A DNA stretch of 64,000 nucleotides from Zavarzinia compransoris (GTDB lineage Bacteria > Pseudomonadota > Alphaproteobacteria > Zavarziniales > Zavarziniaceae): NCBI RefSeq assembly GCF_003173055.1, contig NZ_QGLF01000001.1:441085-505084 (forward strand), written 5' to 3'. Positions within the stretch are counted from its first letter, which is position 1; each line of letters starts with the position of its first letter. Below are positions 8,403-15,946 of this stretch, piece after piece. The notes beneath the pieces were generated by a model. The model had not been told where the DNA came from. It made no database searches and was given only the letters and a program-made list of their open reading frames with translations. The position numbers and the translations under genes were made by a program.

Positions 8403-9617
8403 TCAGGCCAGCTTCTTCTGAAGGTTCTTGTCGAGCGTGTCGAGGAAGGCCTCGGTGGTCAGCCAGGGGGTGTCCTTGCTGATCAGGATGGCGAGATCCT
8501 TGGTCATCTGGCCGGCCTCGACGGTCTCGACGCAGACTTCCTCGAGGGCTTTGGCGAAATGGGCGAGGTCGTCGTTGCCGTCCAGCTTGGCGCGGTGCTT
8601 CAGGCCGCCGGTCCAGGCGAAGATCGAGGCGATCGGGTTGGTCGAGGTCGCCTTGCCCTTCTGGTGCTCGCGGTAGTGGCGGGTCACCGTGCCGTGGGCC
8701 GCTTCCGCCTCGACGATCTGGCCGTCCGGCGTCATCAGGACCGAGGTCATCAGGCCCAGCGAGCCGAAGCCCTGCGCCACGGTGTCCGACTGCACGTCGC
8801 CGTCGTAGTTCTTGCAGGCCCAGACATAGCCGCCTTCCCACTTCAGGGCCGAGGCCACCATGTCGTCGATCAGGCGGTGCTCGTAGACGATGCCGATCTT
8901 CTCGAACTCGGCCTTGAACTCGGCTTCGTAGATCTCCTGGAAGATGTCCTTGAAGCGGCCGTCATAGGCCTTGAGGATCGTGTTCTTGGTCGAGAGATAG
9001 ACCGGCCACTTGCGCAGCAACCCGTAGTTCAGCGAGGCGCGGGCGAAGTCCTTGATCGACTCGTCGAGATTGTACATCGCCATGGTGACGCCGGCGCCGG
9101 GGAAATCGAACACGTCATGCTCGATCACGGTGCCGTCTTCGCCGGTGAACTTGATGGTCAGCTTGCCCTTGCCGGGCACCTTGAAGTCGGTGGCGCGGTA
9201 CTGGTCGCCGAAGGCATGGCGGCCGACCACGATCGGCTTGGTCCAGCCGGGCACGAGGCGCGGCACATTGGTGCAGATGATGGGCTCGCGGAAGATCACG
9301 CCGCCGAGGATGTTGCGGATGGTGCCGTTCGGCGACTTCCACATCTTCTTCAGCTTGAATTCCTCGACGCGGGCTTCGTCGGGGGTGATGGTCGCGCATT
9401 TGATGCCGACGCCGACCGACTTGATCGCATTGGCGCTGTCGACGGTCACCTGGTCGTTGGTGGCGTCGCGGTGTTCGATCCCCAGGTCGAAATACTGGAT
9501 CGGGAGGTCGAGGTAGGGAAGGATCAGCTTGTTCTTGATGAAGGCCCAGATGATCCGGGTCATCTCGTCGCCATCGAGTTCCACGACCGGATTGGCGACC
9601 TTGATCTTGGCTACCAT
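8403..9617 (-). CDS. icd: NADP-dependent isocitrate dehydrogenase (eukaryotic/mitochondrial type)
   Basis: A 404-residue homodimeric TCA-cycle enzyme converting isocitrate to 2-oxoglutarate and CO2 with NADP. Characteristic segments are [20 protein letters not shown] at the N-terminus, the isocitrate-binding [13 protein letters not shown], and [20 protein letters not shown], which holds metal-binding aspartates. It belongs to the subfamily shared with mitochondrial IDH2 and common in Alphaproteobacteria, not to the E. coli type. The ATG at 9617 is chosen because GGAAGG lies 10 bases before it; the ATG three codons upstream sits almost on that site. A TAATAC -10-like hexamer is at 9642-9647 on the minus strand. 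Confidence 0.97.
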   Translation of the reverse strand: MVAKIKVANPVVELDGDEMTRIIWAFIKNKLILPYLDLPIQYFDLGIEHRDATNDQVTVDSANAIKSVGVGIKCATITPDEARVEEFKLKKMWKSPNGTIRNILGGVIFREPIICTNVPRLVPGWTKPIVVGRHAFGDQYRATDFKVPGKGKLTIKFTGEDGTVIEHDVFDFPGAGVTMAMYNLDESIKDFARASLNYGLLRKWPVYLSTKNTILKAYDGRFKDIFQEIYEAEFKAEFEKIGIVYEHRLIDDMVASALKWEGGYVWACKNYDGDVQSDTVAQGFGSLGLMTSVLMTPDGQIVEAEAAHGTVTRHYREHQKGKATSTNPIASIFAWTGGLKHRAKLDGNDDLAHFAKALEEVCVETVEAGQMTKDLAILISKDTPWLTTEAFLDTLDKNLQKKLA

Positions 9618-9710
9618 GCAACCCATTCCTTCCGTTTGGCGGTATTATGCGCCGCACCATACACAAGGGGACGAGGCTGTTCAGCCCCCTAAACGTCAAA
9701 TGCGAAAAAA

Positions 9711-10298
9711 CTATTCGGCGACCGGCATGGTGGCCGGGCCGCCGGCGATGGTCAGCTTTTCGAGCGTCGGCAGGATGGCTTCGACGTCCGGCACGATGGT
9801 GATGAAGTCGCGGGTGTTGGGCCGGGCGAAACCGGTGCCGATCACATGCTCGACCAGGCTGATGAAGGGCTGCCAGTAGCCGAGATAATCGACCAGCAGG
9901 ATGGGCTTGCGGTGCAGCTGCAACTGCGCCCAGGTGATCATCTCGACCGTCTCGTCCAGGGTGCCCATGCCGCCGGGCAGGACGATGAAGGCGTCCGAGC
10001 GCTCGAACATCAGGCGCTTGCGCTGGTGCATCGTCTCGACCTCGACGGTCTCGCTGATGCCCTGGAGCTTTTCCTCGAGCTTGGTCAGGAAGGTGGGGAT
10101 GATCCCGGTCACCTTGCCGCCGGCATCGCGGGCGGCACGGGCGATGGTGCCCATCAGGCCGAGCGCGCCGCCGCCATAGACGAGTTCGATGCCCTCGGCC
10201 GCCAAAGTCCGGCCAAGGCTGCCGGCGGCATCGAGAAAGCGGATGTCGGGAGGGGTGGAGGCACCGCAGAAGACGCAGAGACTGTTGACGACGGGCAT
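9711..10298 (-). CDS. LOG family protein (nucleotide 5'-monophosphate phosphoribohydrolase type)
   Basis: A 195-residue Rossmann-fold protein of the LOG/TIGR00730 family. The N-terminus MPVVNSLCVFCGAS and the motif VLPGGMGTLDETVEMITW (PGGxGTxxE) with the preceding MHQRKRLM are the family's substrate-binding and catalytic elements. Plant LOG and several bacterial homologues cleave cytokinin or purine riboside monophosphates to free base plus ribose phosphate; the bacterial role here is inferred. The start at 10298 has GAGAGAA upstream and matches the family N-terminus. The frame stays open further upstream to 10415, but that extension is Pro-rich and unlike the family. Confidence 0.9.
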   Translation of the reverse strand: MPVVNSLCVFCGASTPPDIRFLDAAGSLGRTLAAEGIELVYGGGALGLMGTIARAARDAGGKVTGIIPTFLTKLEEKLQGISETVEVETMHQRKRLMFERSDAFIVLPGGMGTLDETVEMITWAQLQLHRKPILLVDYLGYWQPFISLVEHVIGTGFARPNTRDFITIVPDVEAILPTLEKLTIAGGPATMPVAE

Positions 10299-10426
10299 GT
10301 TTCTCTCAAGTAGGGCCAAGTCGGCGGTTAGGGCCGGCGGATAGGGGGCCGGCGGGTAGCCGGAGGGCGGCGATTGCTTTATCCTATTCTTCGGCGGCAG
10401 GGGGCCGTCCATCAAGGAGACTTAGC

Positions 10427-10891
10427 ATGGCTTTGCTTGCGCTTCACCGGTCGCGTTGGACTGTGGCCCTCGCCCTGACGCTCGGGCTGTCCGGGGCGGC
10501 CCTGGCGGCGGGCGCGGAAGCCCTGGTCGAGCAGCGGGAAGCGGGGATGAAGCAGGCGGGCGGCGCGCTGAAGGCGCTCGGGGCCGCCGCCAAGGCCGGG
10601 GCGGTGACCCCCGCCGACGTCGAGAAGGCGCAAGGCCTGGCCGATTTCGCCACGGCCCTGCCGACCCTCTTCCCCGAAGGCTCGATCACCGACAAGAGCC
10701 GGGCGCTGCCCGAGATCTGGACCGACAAGGCGGGGTGGGACGCCAAGGTCAAGGTTTTCGCCGATGCCGCGGACGCCATCCTGGTGGCGGCCAAGGCCGG
10801 CGACGTCGCGGGGCTGCGCGCCGGCGTCGGCGCGGCGGGCGACAGCTGCGGCGCCTGCCACAAGGCTTTCCGCGGGCCCGAGAAGGATTGA
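10427..10891 (+). CDS. Cytochrome c' (class II c-type cytochrome)
   Basis: A 154-residue periplasmic haem protein. A signal peptide (about residues 1-27, cleavage near ALAAGA) is followed by a four-helix-bundle-like Ala/Lys-rich body. The single haem-binding site is at the extreme C-terminus, CGACHKAFR, which is the class II arrangement. Cytochromes c' bind NO or act in electron transfer; which applies here is unknown. AAGGAG lies 8 bases before the ATG. The next gene, a diheme cytochrome, starts 11 bases after this stop, so the two are likely co-expressed. Confidence 0.93.
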   Translation: MALLALHRSRWTVALALTLGLSGAALAAGAEALVEQREAGMKQAGGALKALGAAAKAGAVTPADVEKAQGLADFATALPTLFPEGSITDKSRALPEIWTDKAGWDAKVKVFADAADAILVAAKAGDVAGLRAGVGAAGDSCGACHKAFRGPEKD

Positions 10892-10902
10892 GGCGGCCGG
10901 CC

Positions 10903-11805
10903 TTGCTCTCGTTTCGCACCGCAACGCTGCTGGCGGCGCTGGCTTTCGCCACGCCCGCCGGCGCAACGGAATATTTTGTAACGGAAACCGGGGCGGGCGG
11001 CGACGCGGTCGCCCGCGGCGCCTATCTCGTCCATGCGGCCGGCTGCATCGCCTGCCATACCGCGCCGGGCGGCCAGCCCCTGGCCGGCGGCCGGGCCATG
11101 GCGACGCCGTTCGGCACGTTCCACACGCCCAACATCACGCCCGATCCGGAAACCGGCATCGGGCGCTGGTCGGATGCCGATTTCCTGCAAGCCCTGCAGC
11201 ACGGCCTCTCGCCGGCGGGCGAGCATTACTATCCGGTCTTTCCCTTCACCTCCTATACCAAGGCGGCGCCGGCCGATCTTCTGGCGATCAAGGCCTATCT
11301 CTTCGCGCAAGCGCCGGTGGTCGCCGCCAACAAGCCCCATGAGATCGGCTTTCCCTTCTCGGTCCGCCTGTTGCAGGCGGGGTGGAAGGCGCTGTTCTTC
11401 CGCCCCGGCGAATTCCGCCCGCGGGCCGGCGCCGCGCCGGAGGTCAACCGGGGCGCCTATCTGGTCCAGGCGCTGGGCCATTGCGGGGAATGCCATACGC
11501 CGCGCAACCCGGCCGGCGGCCTGCTGATCGGCCTTGCCCTGGCCGGCACTTCCGACGGGCCGGACGGCGAGGCGGTGCCCAACATCACCCCGGACCGGGA
11601 AACCGGCATCGGCGGCTGGTCGGTCGACGATATCGCCGAACTGCTGGCCTCGGGAACCAAGCCCGACTTCGACAATGTCCAGGGCTCGATGGGCGAGGTG
11701 GTGGAAGAGGGCACGGCCCACCTGACGGCGGCCGACCGCGCGGCGATCGGCGCCTATCTCCTCAGCCTGCCGCCGGTTAGGCATGGCAAACCGCGCGGCA
11801 ACTGA
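10903..11805 (+). CDS. Diheme c-type cytochrome (alcohol/gluconate dehydrogenase cytochrome subunit-like)
   Basis: Read from a TTG at 10903, giving 300 residues; the frame is open further upstream but that part overlaps the cytochrome c' gene. The TTG start yields a normal signal peptide (SFRTATLLAALAFATPAGA). Two c-type haem sites are seen, CIACH (about residue 46) and CGECH (about residue 194), each followed by a repeated NITPD.ETGIGxWS segment, so the protein is an internal duplication of one cytochrome domain. This matches the diheme electron-transfer proteins that accept electrons from periplasmic dehydrogenases. No dehydrogenase partner is adjacent. The start codon is the least certain part. 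Confidence 0.85.
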   Translation: MLSFRTATLLAALAFATPAGATEYFVTETGAGGDAVARGAYLVHAAGCIACHTAPGGQPLAGGRAMATPFGTFHTPNITPDPETGIGRWSDADFLQALQHGLSPAGEHYYPVFPFTSYTKAAPADLLAIKAYLFAQAPVVAANKPHEIGFPFSVRLLQAGWKALFFRPGEFRPRAGAAPEVNRGAYLVQALGHCGECHTPRNPAGGLLIGLALAGTSDGPDGEAVPNITPDRETGIGGWSVDDIAELLASGTKPDFDNVQGSMGEVVEEGTAHLTAADRAAIGAYLLSLPPVRHGKPRGN

Positions 11806-11852
11806 TAGGGTTCGAAGCGGGACATAGGGGTTGCTTCGGGGTTTGGGGCGTC

Positions 11853-13040
11853 ATGGAACAAGGCGTGGGCAAGCGCATCGTCACTACGGCCGTCGTCGTG
11901 GTGGTCATCATCCTGTTGCTGATCGGCCTGTGGTTCGCCAGTCAGCCGACGCCGCCGGCCCCGCCTTCACCGGCTCCGGCGGCGGCCGGTGACGCGGCGG
12001 CCGCCCCGCCGGCCAATCCGCCGCCCGCCGATCCGGCCCCCGCGACGCCACCCGCCGCAGCCCCCCCGTCGTCTCCGGCGGAGGGTAGCGTGCCGCCCGC
12101 GCCGGCGACGCCCGACAGCCAGACCCGCGCCGCCGACCCGGCCCCCGCCACCCCGGAAAAGCCGGCGCCGCAACCGCCCAGCTTCGACGTCGCCCGCATC
12201 GCGCCCGAGGGCACGGCCGTGCTCGCCGGCCGCACGCCGGCGGAAAGCACGGTCGAGGTGCTGGCGAACGGCCAGCCGATCGGCAATGCCAAGGGCCAGG
12301 GGGCGGACGGGGCCTGGGTGCTCGTCGTCGACAAGCCCCTGCCCGAGGGCACGGTCGAACTGTCGCTGGTGGCGATCCTGCCGGACGGGCAGAAGATCCC
12401 CTCGGTCGATGTCGTGCTGGTCGACGTGCCGCGGCGCGGCGCGCCCGGCGGCCCGCCCGAAGGCCCGGCGGTCGCCGTGCTGACCGAGCGGGGCGACAAT
12501 CCCGCCACGCCCGGCGCCGATACCCGCGTGCTCCAGGGCCCGGACGGGCAGACCCCGACCCCTGCGGCCGGCAACGACGTCACCCTCGATCTGGTCGAAT
12601 ATGGCGCCGATGGCGCGCCGGTGCTGGCGGGCCATGCCCCGGCCGGCGCCACCGTCCGCCTCTACCTGAACGGTTCGCCCGTGGGCGAGACCCGGGCGGG
12701 GGCCGACGGGGGGTGGCGCACCTCGCCCACGGTGCCGGTGGCGCCGGGCCGCTATACCTTGCGCCTCGATGCGGTCGGGGCGGACGGCAAGGTCCTGGCC
12801 CGGCGCGAACTGCCCTTCGAGCGGGCGGCGGTCGAGATCGCGGCCGGCGCGGGGCAGGGCGGGGCGGTGGCCGCCGCCGGGCGCTTCACCGTGCAGCCGG
12901 GCAACAGCCTGTGGCGCATCGCCCGCAGCCATCTCGGCACCGGCTATCGCTATATCGATATCTATCGCGCCAACCGCGAGCATATCCGCGATCCGGACCT
13001 GATCTATCCCGGGCAGATCCTGGACCTGCCCGCACAATAA
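11853..13040 (+). CDS. Membrane-anchored LysM-domain protein with Ala/Pro-rich linker
   Basis: 395 residues. A single N-terminal membrane helix (about residues 10-29, VVVVVIILLLIGLWF) is followed by roughly 80 residues of Pro/Ala-rich low-complexity sequence that may span the periplasm. Two Ig-like repeats come next (around VLAGRTPAESTVEVLANGQP and VLAGHAPAGATVRLYLNGSP), and then a C-terminal LysM domain (FTVQPGNSLWRIARSHLG ... IYPGQILDLP). The two central repeats align with each other, so they are an internal duplication. LysM binds peptidoglycan glycans, so the protein likely bridges inner membrane and wall. Its function is unknown. It is convergent with the Crp/Fnr gene, 3 bases apart. Confidence 0.88.
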   Translation: MEQGVGKRIVTTAVVVVVIILLLIGLWFASQPTPPAPPSPAPAAAGDAAAAPPANPPPADPAPATPPAAAPPSSPAEGSVPPAPATPDSQTRAADPAPATPEKPAPQPPSFDVARIAPEGTAVLAGRTPAESTVEVLANGQPIGNAKGQGADGAWVLVVDKPLPEGTVELSLVAILPDGQKIPSVDVVLVDVPRRGAPGGPPEGPAVAVLTERGDNPATPGADTRVLQGPDGQTPTPAAGNDVTLDLVEYGADGAPVLAGHAPAGATVRLYLNGSPVGETRAGADGGWRTSPTVPVAPGRYTLRLDAVGADGKVLARRELPFERAAVEIAAGAGQGGAVAAAGRFTVQPGNSLWRIARSHLGTGYRYIDIYRANREHIRDPDLIYPGQILDLPAQ

Positions 13041-13043
13041 GGC

Positions 13044-13736
13044 TCAGCGCCCGGCTTCCGCCAGCCGGGCGGGGTCGGCCAGGATCACGGCGCCATAGCG
13101 CCGCTCGATCAGGCCCTGCGTCTCCAGGAGGCGCAGGGCCTTGTTGGCGCTCTGCCGCGACAGGCCGACGGTCGCCGCCAGCTGTTCCTGGCTGACCGCG
13201 ACCACCGTGCCCGGCGCGGGCTCGCGGTCCGCCTCGCCCATGGCCATCATGACCAGCAGGCGGCCGATGCGGATGTGGCTGGCCTCGGCGCTCATGTCTT
13301 CCATGAAGCGCATGGCGGTGCGCAGGTGGTTGGACAGGATCAGGGCGAAATTCCGCCAATAGCGCGGTTCGGCGCCGACGATCGCCTCGAAGGCGGCGGC
13401 GGGCAGGTGCAGGACGGCGGCGCGGTCGATCGCCACCGTGCTTTGCAGCCGGGGCAGGCGGTCGAACATCGAAACCTCGCCGAACCAGTCGACCGGCTCG
13501 GTCAGCCAGGTGCCGACCTCGCGCCCGGCGGAGTGATAGTTTACGAATTTCAGCCGGCCCGAGACCAGGGCGTAAAGCCCGTCCGGCGCATCGCCCATGG
13601 CATAGACATATTCGCCCGGCAGGCGTTCCATGAGGCGTGCCCCGGCCAGCACGCGGCGGCGCAGGTCCGCCGGCTGTTCCGCCAGCCAGCCCCGGCCGGT
13701 GACCAGCCGGGCGGCGCGGTCGAAGTCGAGGCGCAT
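13044..13736 (-). CDS. Crp/Fnr family transcriptional regulator
   Basis: 230 residues. A cyclic-nucleotide-binding-type beta-roll occupies the first 130 residues (GEYVYAMGDAPDGLYALVSGRLKFV). It is followed by a dimer helix and a winged helix-turn-helix (VSQEQLAATVGLSRQSANKALRLLETQGLI, about 175-205). No N-terminal cysteine cluster is present, so it is not an FNR-type iron-sulfur oxygen sensor. The effector is unknown. It is transcribed divergently from the class II aldolase gene; the palindrome at 13752-13771 between them is the probable binding site, implying autoregulation and control of the aldolase-HD operon. Confidence 0.9.
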   Translation of the reverse strand: MRLDFDRAARLVTGRGWLAEQPADLRRRVLAGARLMERLPGEYVYAMGDAPDGLYALVSGRLKFVNYHSAGREVGTWLTEPVDWFGEVSMFDRLPRLQSTVAIDRAAVLHLPAAAFEAIVGAEPRYWRNFALILSNHLRTAMRFMEDMSAEASHIRIGRLLVMMAMGEADREPAPGTVVAVSQEQLAATVGLSRQSANKALRLLETQGLIERRYGAVILADPARLAEAGR

Positions 13737-13751
13737 GTAAGACCGCTCCCA

Positions 13752-13771
13752 AATGTCAACTTGTTGACATT
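13752..13771. promoter_or_regulatory. Palindrome between Crp/Fnr regulator and aldolase genes
   Basis: AATGTCAAC (13752-13760) and GTTGACATT (13763-13771) are exact reverse complements around a 2-base centre. Its size and dyad symmetry fit a Crp/Fnr-class operator. TTGACA within each arm also matches the -35 consensus on both strands, so a bound regulator could compete with RNA polymerase for one or both genes. Confidence 0.6.
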
Positions 13772-13839
13772 CTAACCGGTCGCTTTGGCGTACAAGAGAA
13801 AACGATCACCGAAAAAACGAGGTGGGAGGAGGAGAGCGC

Positions 13840-14610
13840 ATGTCAACCGTCGCCCTGAAGAAGTCCGGTGCCAGCGTCCGCGACCTGGTGAGCCCCGAGG
13901 AATGGCAGGTCCGCGTCGATCTCGCCGCCGCCTACCGGCTGGTCGCGCTGCATGGCTGGGACGACCTGATCTTCACCCATATCTCGGCCCGGGTGCCCAA
14001 TTCGGACCACCACTTCCTGATCAACCCCTATGGCTATATGTTCGAGGAGATCACGGCGTCCAGCCTGGTCAAGGTCGATCTCGCCGGCAATATCCTGATG
14101 GAGACCGACAGCTACATCAATCCGGCGGGCTATACGATCCATTCGGCGATCCATGGCGCGCGGGAGGATGCGGGCTGCGTCTTGCACCTGCACACCGATA
14201 CCGGCGTCGGCGTCTCCTGCCATGCGGAAGGGCTGCTGCCGATCACCCAGAATGCCCTGACGGTGATCGAGGACATCGCCTATCACGCCTATGAAGGCAT
14301 CGCCCTGAACCTCGACGAGCGGGAGCGGCTGGTCGCCGACATCGGCACAAAGAACCTGATGATCCTGCGCAATCACGGCACGCTGGCCGTCGGCACCTCG
14401 GTGGCCGAGGCTTGGCTGCGCATCTTCACCCTGGAGCGCGCCTGCGCCCAGCAGGTGGCGGCGCTGGCCTCGGGCCGCTATGTCACCCCGCCGGACAGCG
14501 TGCAGCAGACGACCAAGGAACAGGGCCGCGGCCTGCACGCCCTGGCCGGCCTGTCCTGGGCGCCTTTGCTGCGCAAGCTCGACCGCATCGACCCCGGTTT
14601 CCGTAACTGA
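13840..14610 (+). CDS. Class II aldolase/adducin family protein
   Basis: A 256-residue zinc-dependent aldolase-like protein. The metal-site histidines appear as HLHTDTG (about residues 117-123) and in NHGTLAVGTS, and the N-terminal WDDLIFTHISARVP is typical of the L-fuculose-phosphate aldolase/adducin fold. The sugar-phosphate or other substrate is not predictable. The ATG at 13840 has a strong GGAGGAGAG site; an in-frame start 18 bases upstream lacks one. It is followed after 19 bases by an HD-domain gene, and the pair is the likely target of the divergent Crp/Fnr regulator. Confidence 0.9.
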   Translation: MSTVALKKSGASVRDLVSPEEWQVRVDLAAAYRLVALHGWDDLIFTHISARVPNSDHHFLINPYGYMFEEITASSLVKVDLAGNILMETDSYINPAGYTIHSAIHGAREDAGCVLHLHTDTGVGVSCHAEGLLPITQNALTVIEDIAYHAYEGIALNLDERERLVADIGTKNLMILRNHGTLAVGTSVAEAWLRIFTLERACAQQVAALASGRYVTPPDSVQQTTKEQGRGLHALAGLSWAPLLRKLDRIDPGFRN

Positions 14611-14629
14611 GCCGACAGGAGAACGCGCC

Positions 14630-15223
14630 ATGCCCCACGACGGCGGTATCGACATCCCCAAGGCCCGTTTCCACCGCATGGACGAAGGCACCCAGGACGA
14701 CTGGGGCGCCATCGTCCAGCACGAGCTGCCCTTCCAGGCCCAGCAGGCCGACCGCCTGCTCGACCACCTGAAACTGCTGAAGGACGAGGCCGGCGGCTTC
14801 GCCATCGACCGGCTGGAGCACAGCCTCCAGGCCGCGACCCGTGCCCATCAGGCCGGCAAGGACGAGGAATACGTCGTCTGCGCCCTGTTCCACGACATGG
14901 GCGACATGCTGGGCAGCTATAACCACGCCGATATCGCGGCGGCGGTGCTGAAGCCCTTCGTCTCGGAACGGAACCACTGGATGGTCGAGAAGCACGGCAT
15001 CTTCCAGGGTTACTATTTCTTCCATTTCCTCGGCCTCGACCGGGACATGCGCGAGAAATTCCGCGGCCACCCGAATTTCGAGTACACGGCGGAATTCTGC
15101 GAGAAGTTCGACCAGAACTGCTTCGACCCGAACTTCGAATCGATGCCGCTCGAAGCCTTCCGCCCCATGGTCCAGCGTGTGATCTCGCGCCCCCGCCGCA
15201 GCATCTACATGAAGGGCGAATGA
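14630..15223 (+). CDS. HD-domain protein (phosphohydrolase or diiron oxygenase-like)
   Basis: 197 residues; the start has AGGAGA upstream, and the frame's further upstream opening overlaps the aldolase gene. Visible metal-ligand candidates are H in RLEHSLQAATRAH, the HD pair in ALFHDMGDMLGSYNH, and two later His (RNHWMVEKHG). The EHSLQ(A/T)A opening before the HD pair resembles the PhnZ/TmpB and MIOX group of mixed-valence diiron oxygenases more than classical phosphohydrolases. The usual HDxGH, however, reads HDMGD. It could be an oxygenase acting with the adjacent class II aldolase on a hydroxylated or phosphonate-like metabolite. That pathway is inference; the HD fold is firm. Confidence 0.8.
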   Translation: MPHDGGIDIPKARFHRMDEGTQDDWGAIVQHELPFQAQQADRLLDHLKLLKDEAGGFAIDRLEHSLQAATRAHQAGKDEEYVVCALFHDMGDMLGSYNHADIAAAVLKPFVSERNHWMVEKHGIFQGYYFFHFLGLDRDMREKFRGHPNFEYTAEFCEKFDQNCFDPNFESMPLEAFRPMVQRVISRPRRSIYMKGE

Positions 15224-15229
15224 GGTTGC

Positions 15230-15250
15230 GCGGGCGCCGCCGGCGCCCGC
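15230..15250. terminator. Bidirectional hairpin between convergent genes
   Basis: GCGGGCGCC (15230-15238) and GGCGCCCGC (15242-15250) form a perfect 9-bp stem with a 3-base loop. It lies between the convergent HD-domain and PNPOx-like genes. No U-tract follows, so it is only a probable terminator. Confidence 0.45.
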
Positions 15251-15256
15251 CTGCCG

Positions 15257-15871
15257 TCAGGCGGGAATTAAGTCGCCCGCCTGTAGGCGCAAGGGCACGA
15301 CGCCCGCCGCGACCGGCCAGGACAGGTCCTCGGCATCGTCGACCGGCGGGCCCGAGCGGACCTTGGCCACCGCCTCGGTAAGCGGCAGTTCGAGGACGGT
15401 GGTCGCCTTCACTTCCTTGGCCGTGACGGGACGCAAGGCATCCCACCGGCCGGGCGCCAATTTCTCGGTCAGGCCGTGCAGCGCCGCCGCCTTGGCTGCG
15501 GGGTCGGTCACCACGGTCGCGGTGCCGAAGACGGTGACCGAGCGATAGTTCATCGAATGGTGGAAGGCGGATTTCGCCAGCACCAGGCCGTCGACCAGGG
15601 ACACGGTCAGGCACAACGGCACGCCGCCCGCCAGCACCTTCATCATCCGGCTGATCACCGAGCCGTGGACCACGATCCTGTCGCCCAGCCGGACGAAGGC
15701 GGTGGGCAGCACCACGGGCTGGCCGCCGGCCGTGGTAAAGCCGATGTGGCAGACCAGGGCTTCGTCGAGGATGGCGTGCACCGTCTCATGGTCATAGGCC
15801 GCGCGTTTCGGCAGGCGGCGGACCTCGGTCCGTTCGGTCTTGGGGAAGGGCGATGGGATCGTCATGGTCAT
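15257..15871 (-). CDS. Pyridoxamine 5'-phosphate oxidase-like flavin-binding protein (NimA type)
   Basis: A 204-residue split-beta-barrel FMN-binding protein. The N-terminus ERTEVRRLPKRAAYDHETVHAIL followed by ALVCHIGFTTAGGQPVVLPTAF is characteristic of the NimA/pyridoxamine 5'-phosphate oxidase-related group, with the invariant His in VCHIGF. These proteins bind FMN or haem and are often reductases of unknown physiological substrate. The gene is divergent from a MocR-type regulator with an operator array between the two, so it is most likely that regulator's target and may relate to vitamin B6 or flavin-dependent detoxification. Confidence 0.87.
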   Translation of the reverse strand: MTMTIPSPFPKTERTEVRRLPKRAAYDHETVHAILDEALVCHIGFTTAGGQPVVLPTAFVRLGDRIVVHGSVISRMMKVLAGGVPLCLTVSLVDGLVLAKSAFHHSMNYRSVTVFGTATVVTDPAAKAAALHGLTEKLAPGRWDALRPVTAKEVKATTVLELPLTEAVAKVRSGPPVDDAEDLSWPVAAGVVPLRLQAGDLIPA

Positions 15872-15895
15872 GTCTCCTGTTGCCAGGATGCGCGG

Positions 15896-15946
15896 ATCTT
15901 GGCTCCATAAAAAGAGCCAAGATTGATTTCATGAGGGAGCCAAGAT
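15896..15946. promoter_or_regulatory. MocR-type operator array
   Basis: Three 10-base half-sites: ATCTTGGCTC (15896-15905), then GAGCCAAGAT at 15914-15923 and again at 15937-15946. The first two are an exact inverted pair (8-base spacer); the last two are an exact direct repeat with a 23-bp period, about two helical turns. The last copy covers the start codon of the regulator gene (ATG at 15945). This mixed inverted/direct arrangement is typical of MocR regulators and points to autorepression plus control of the divergent gene. Confidence 0.8.
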
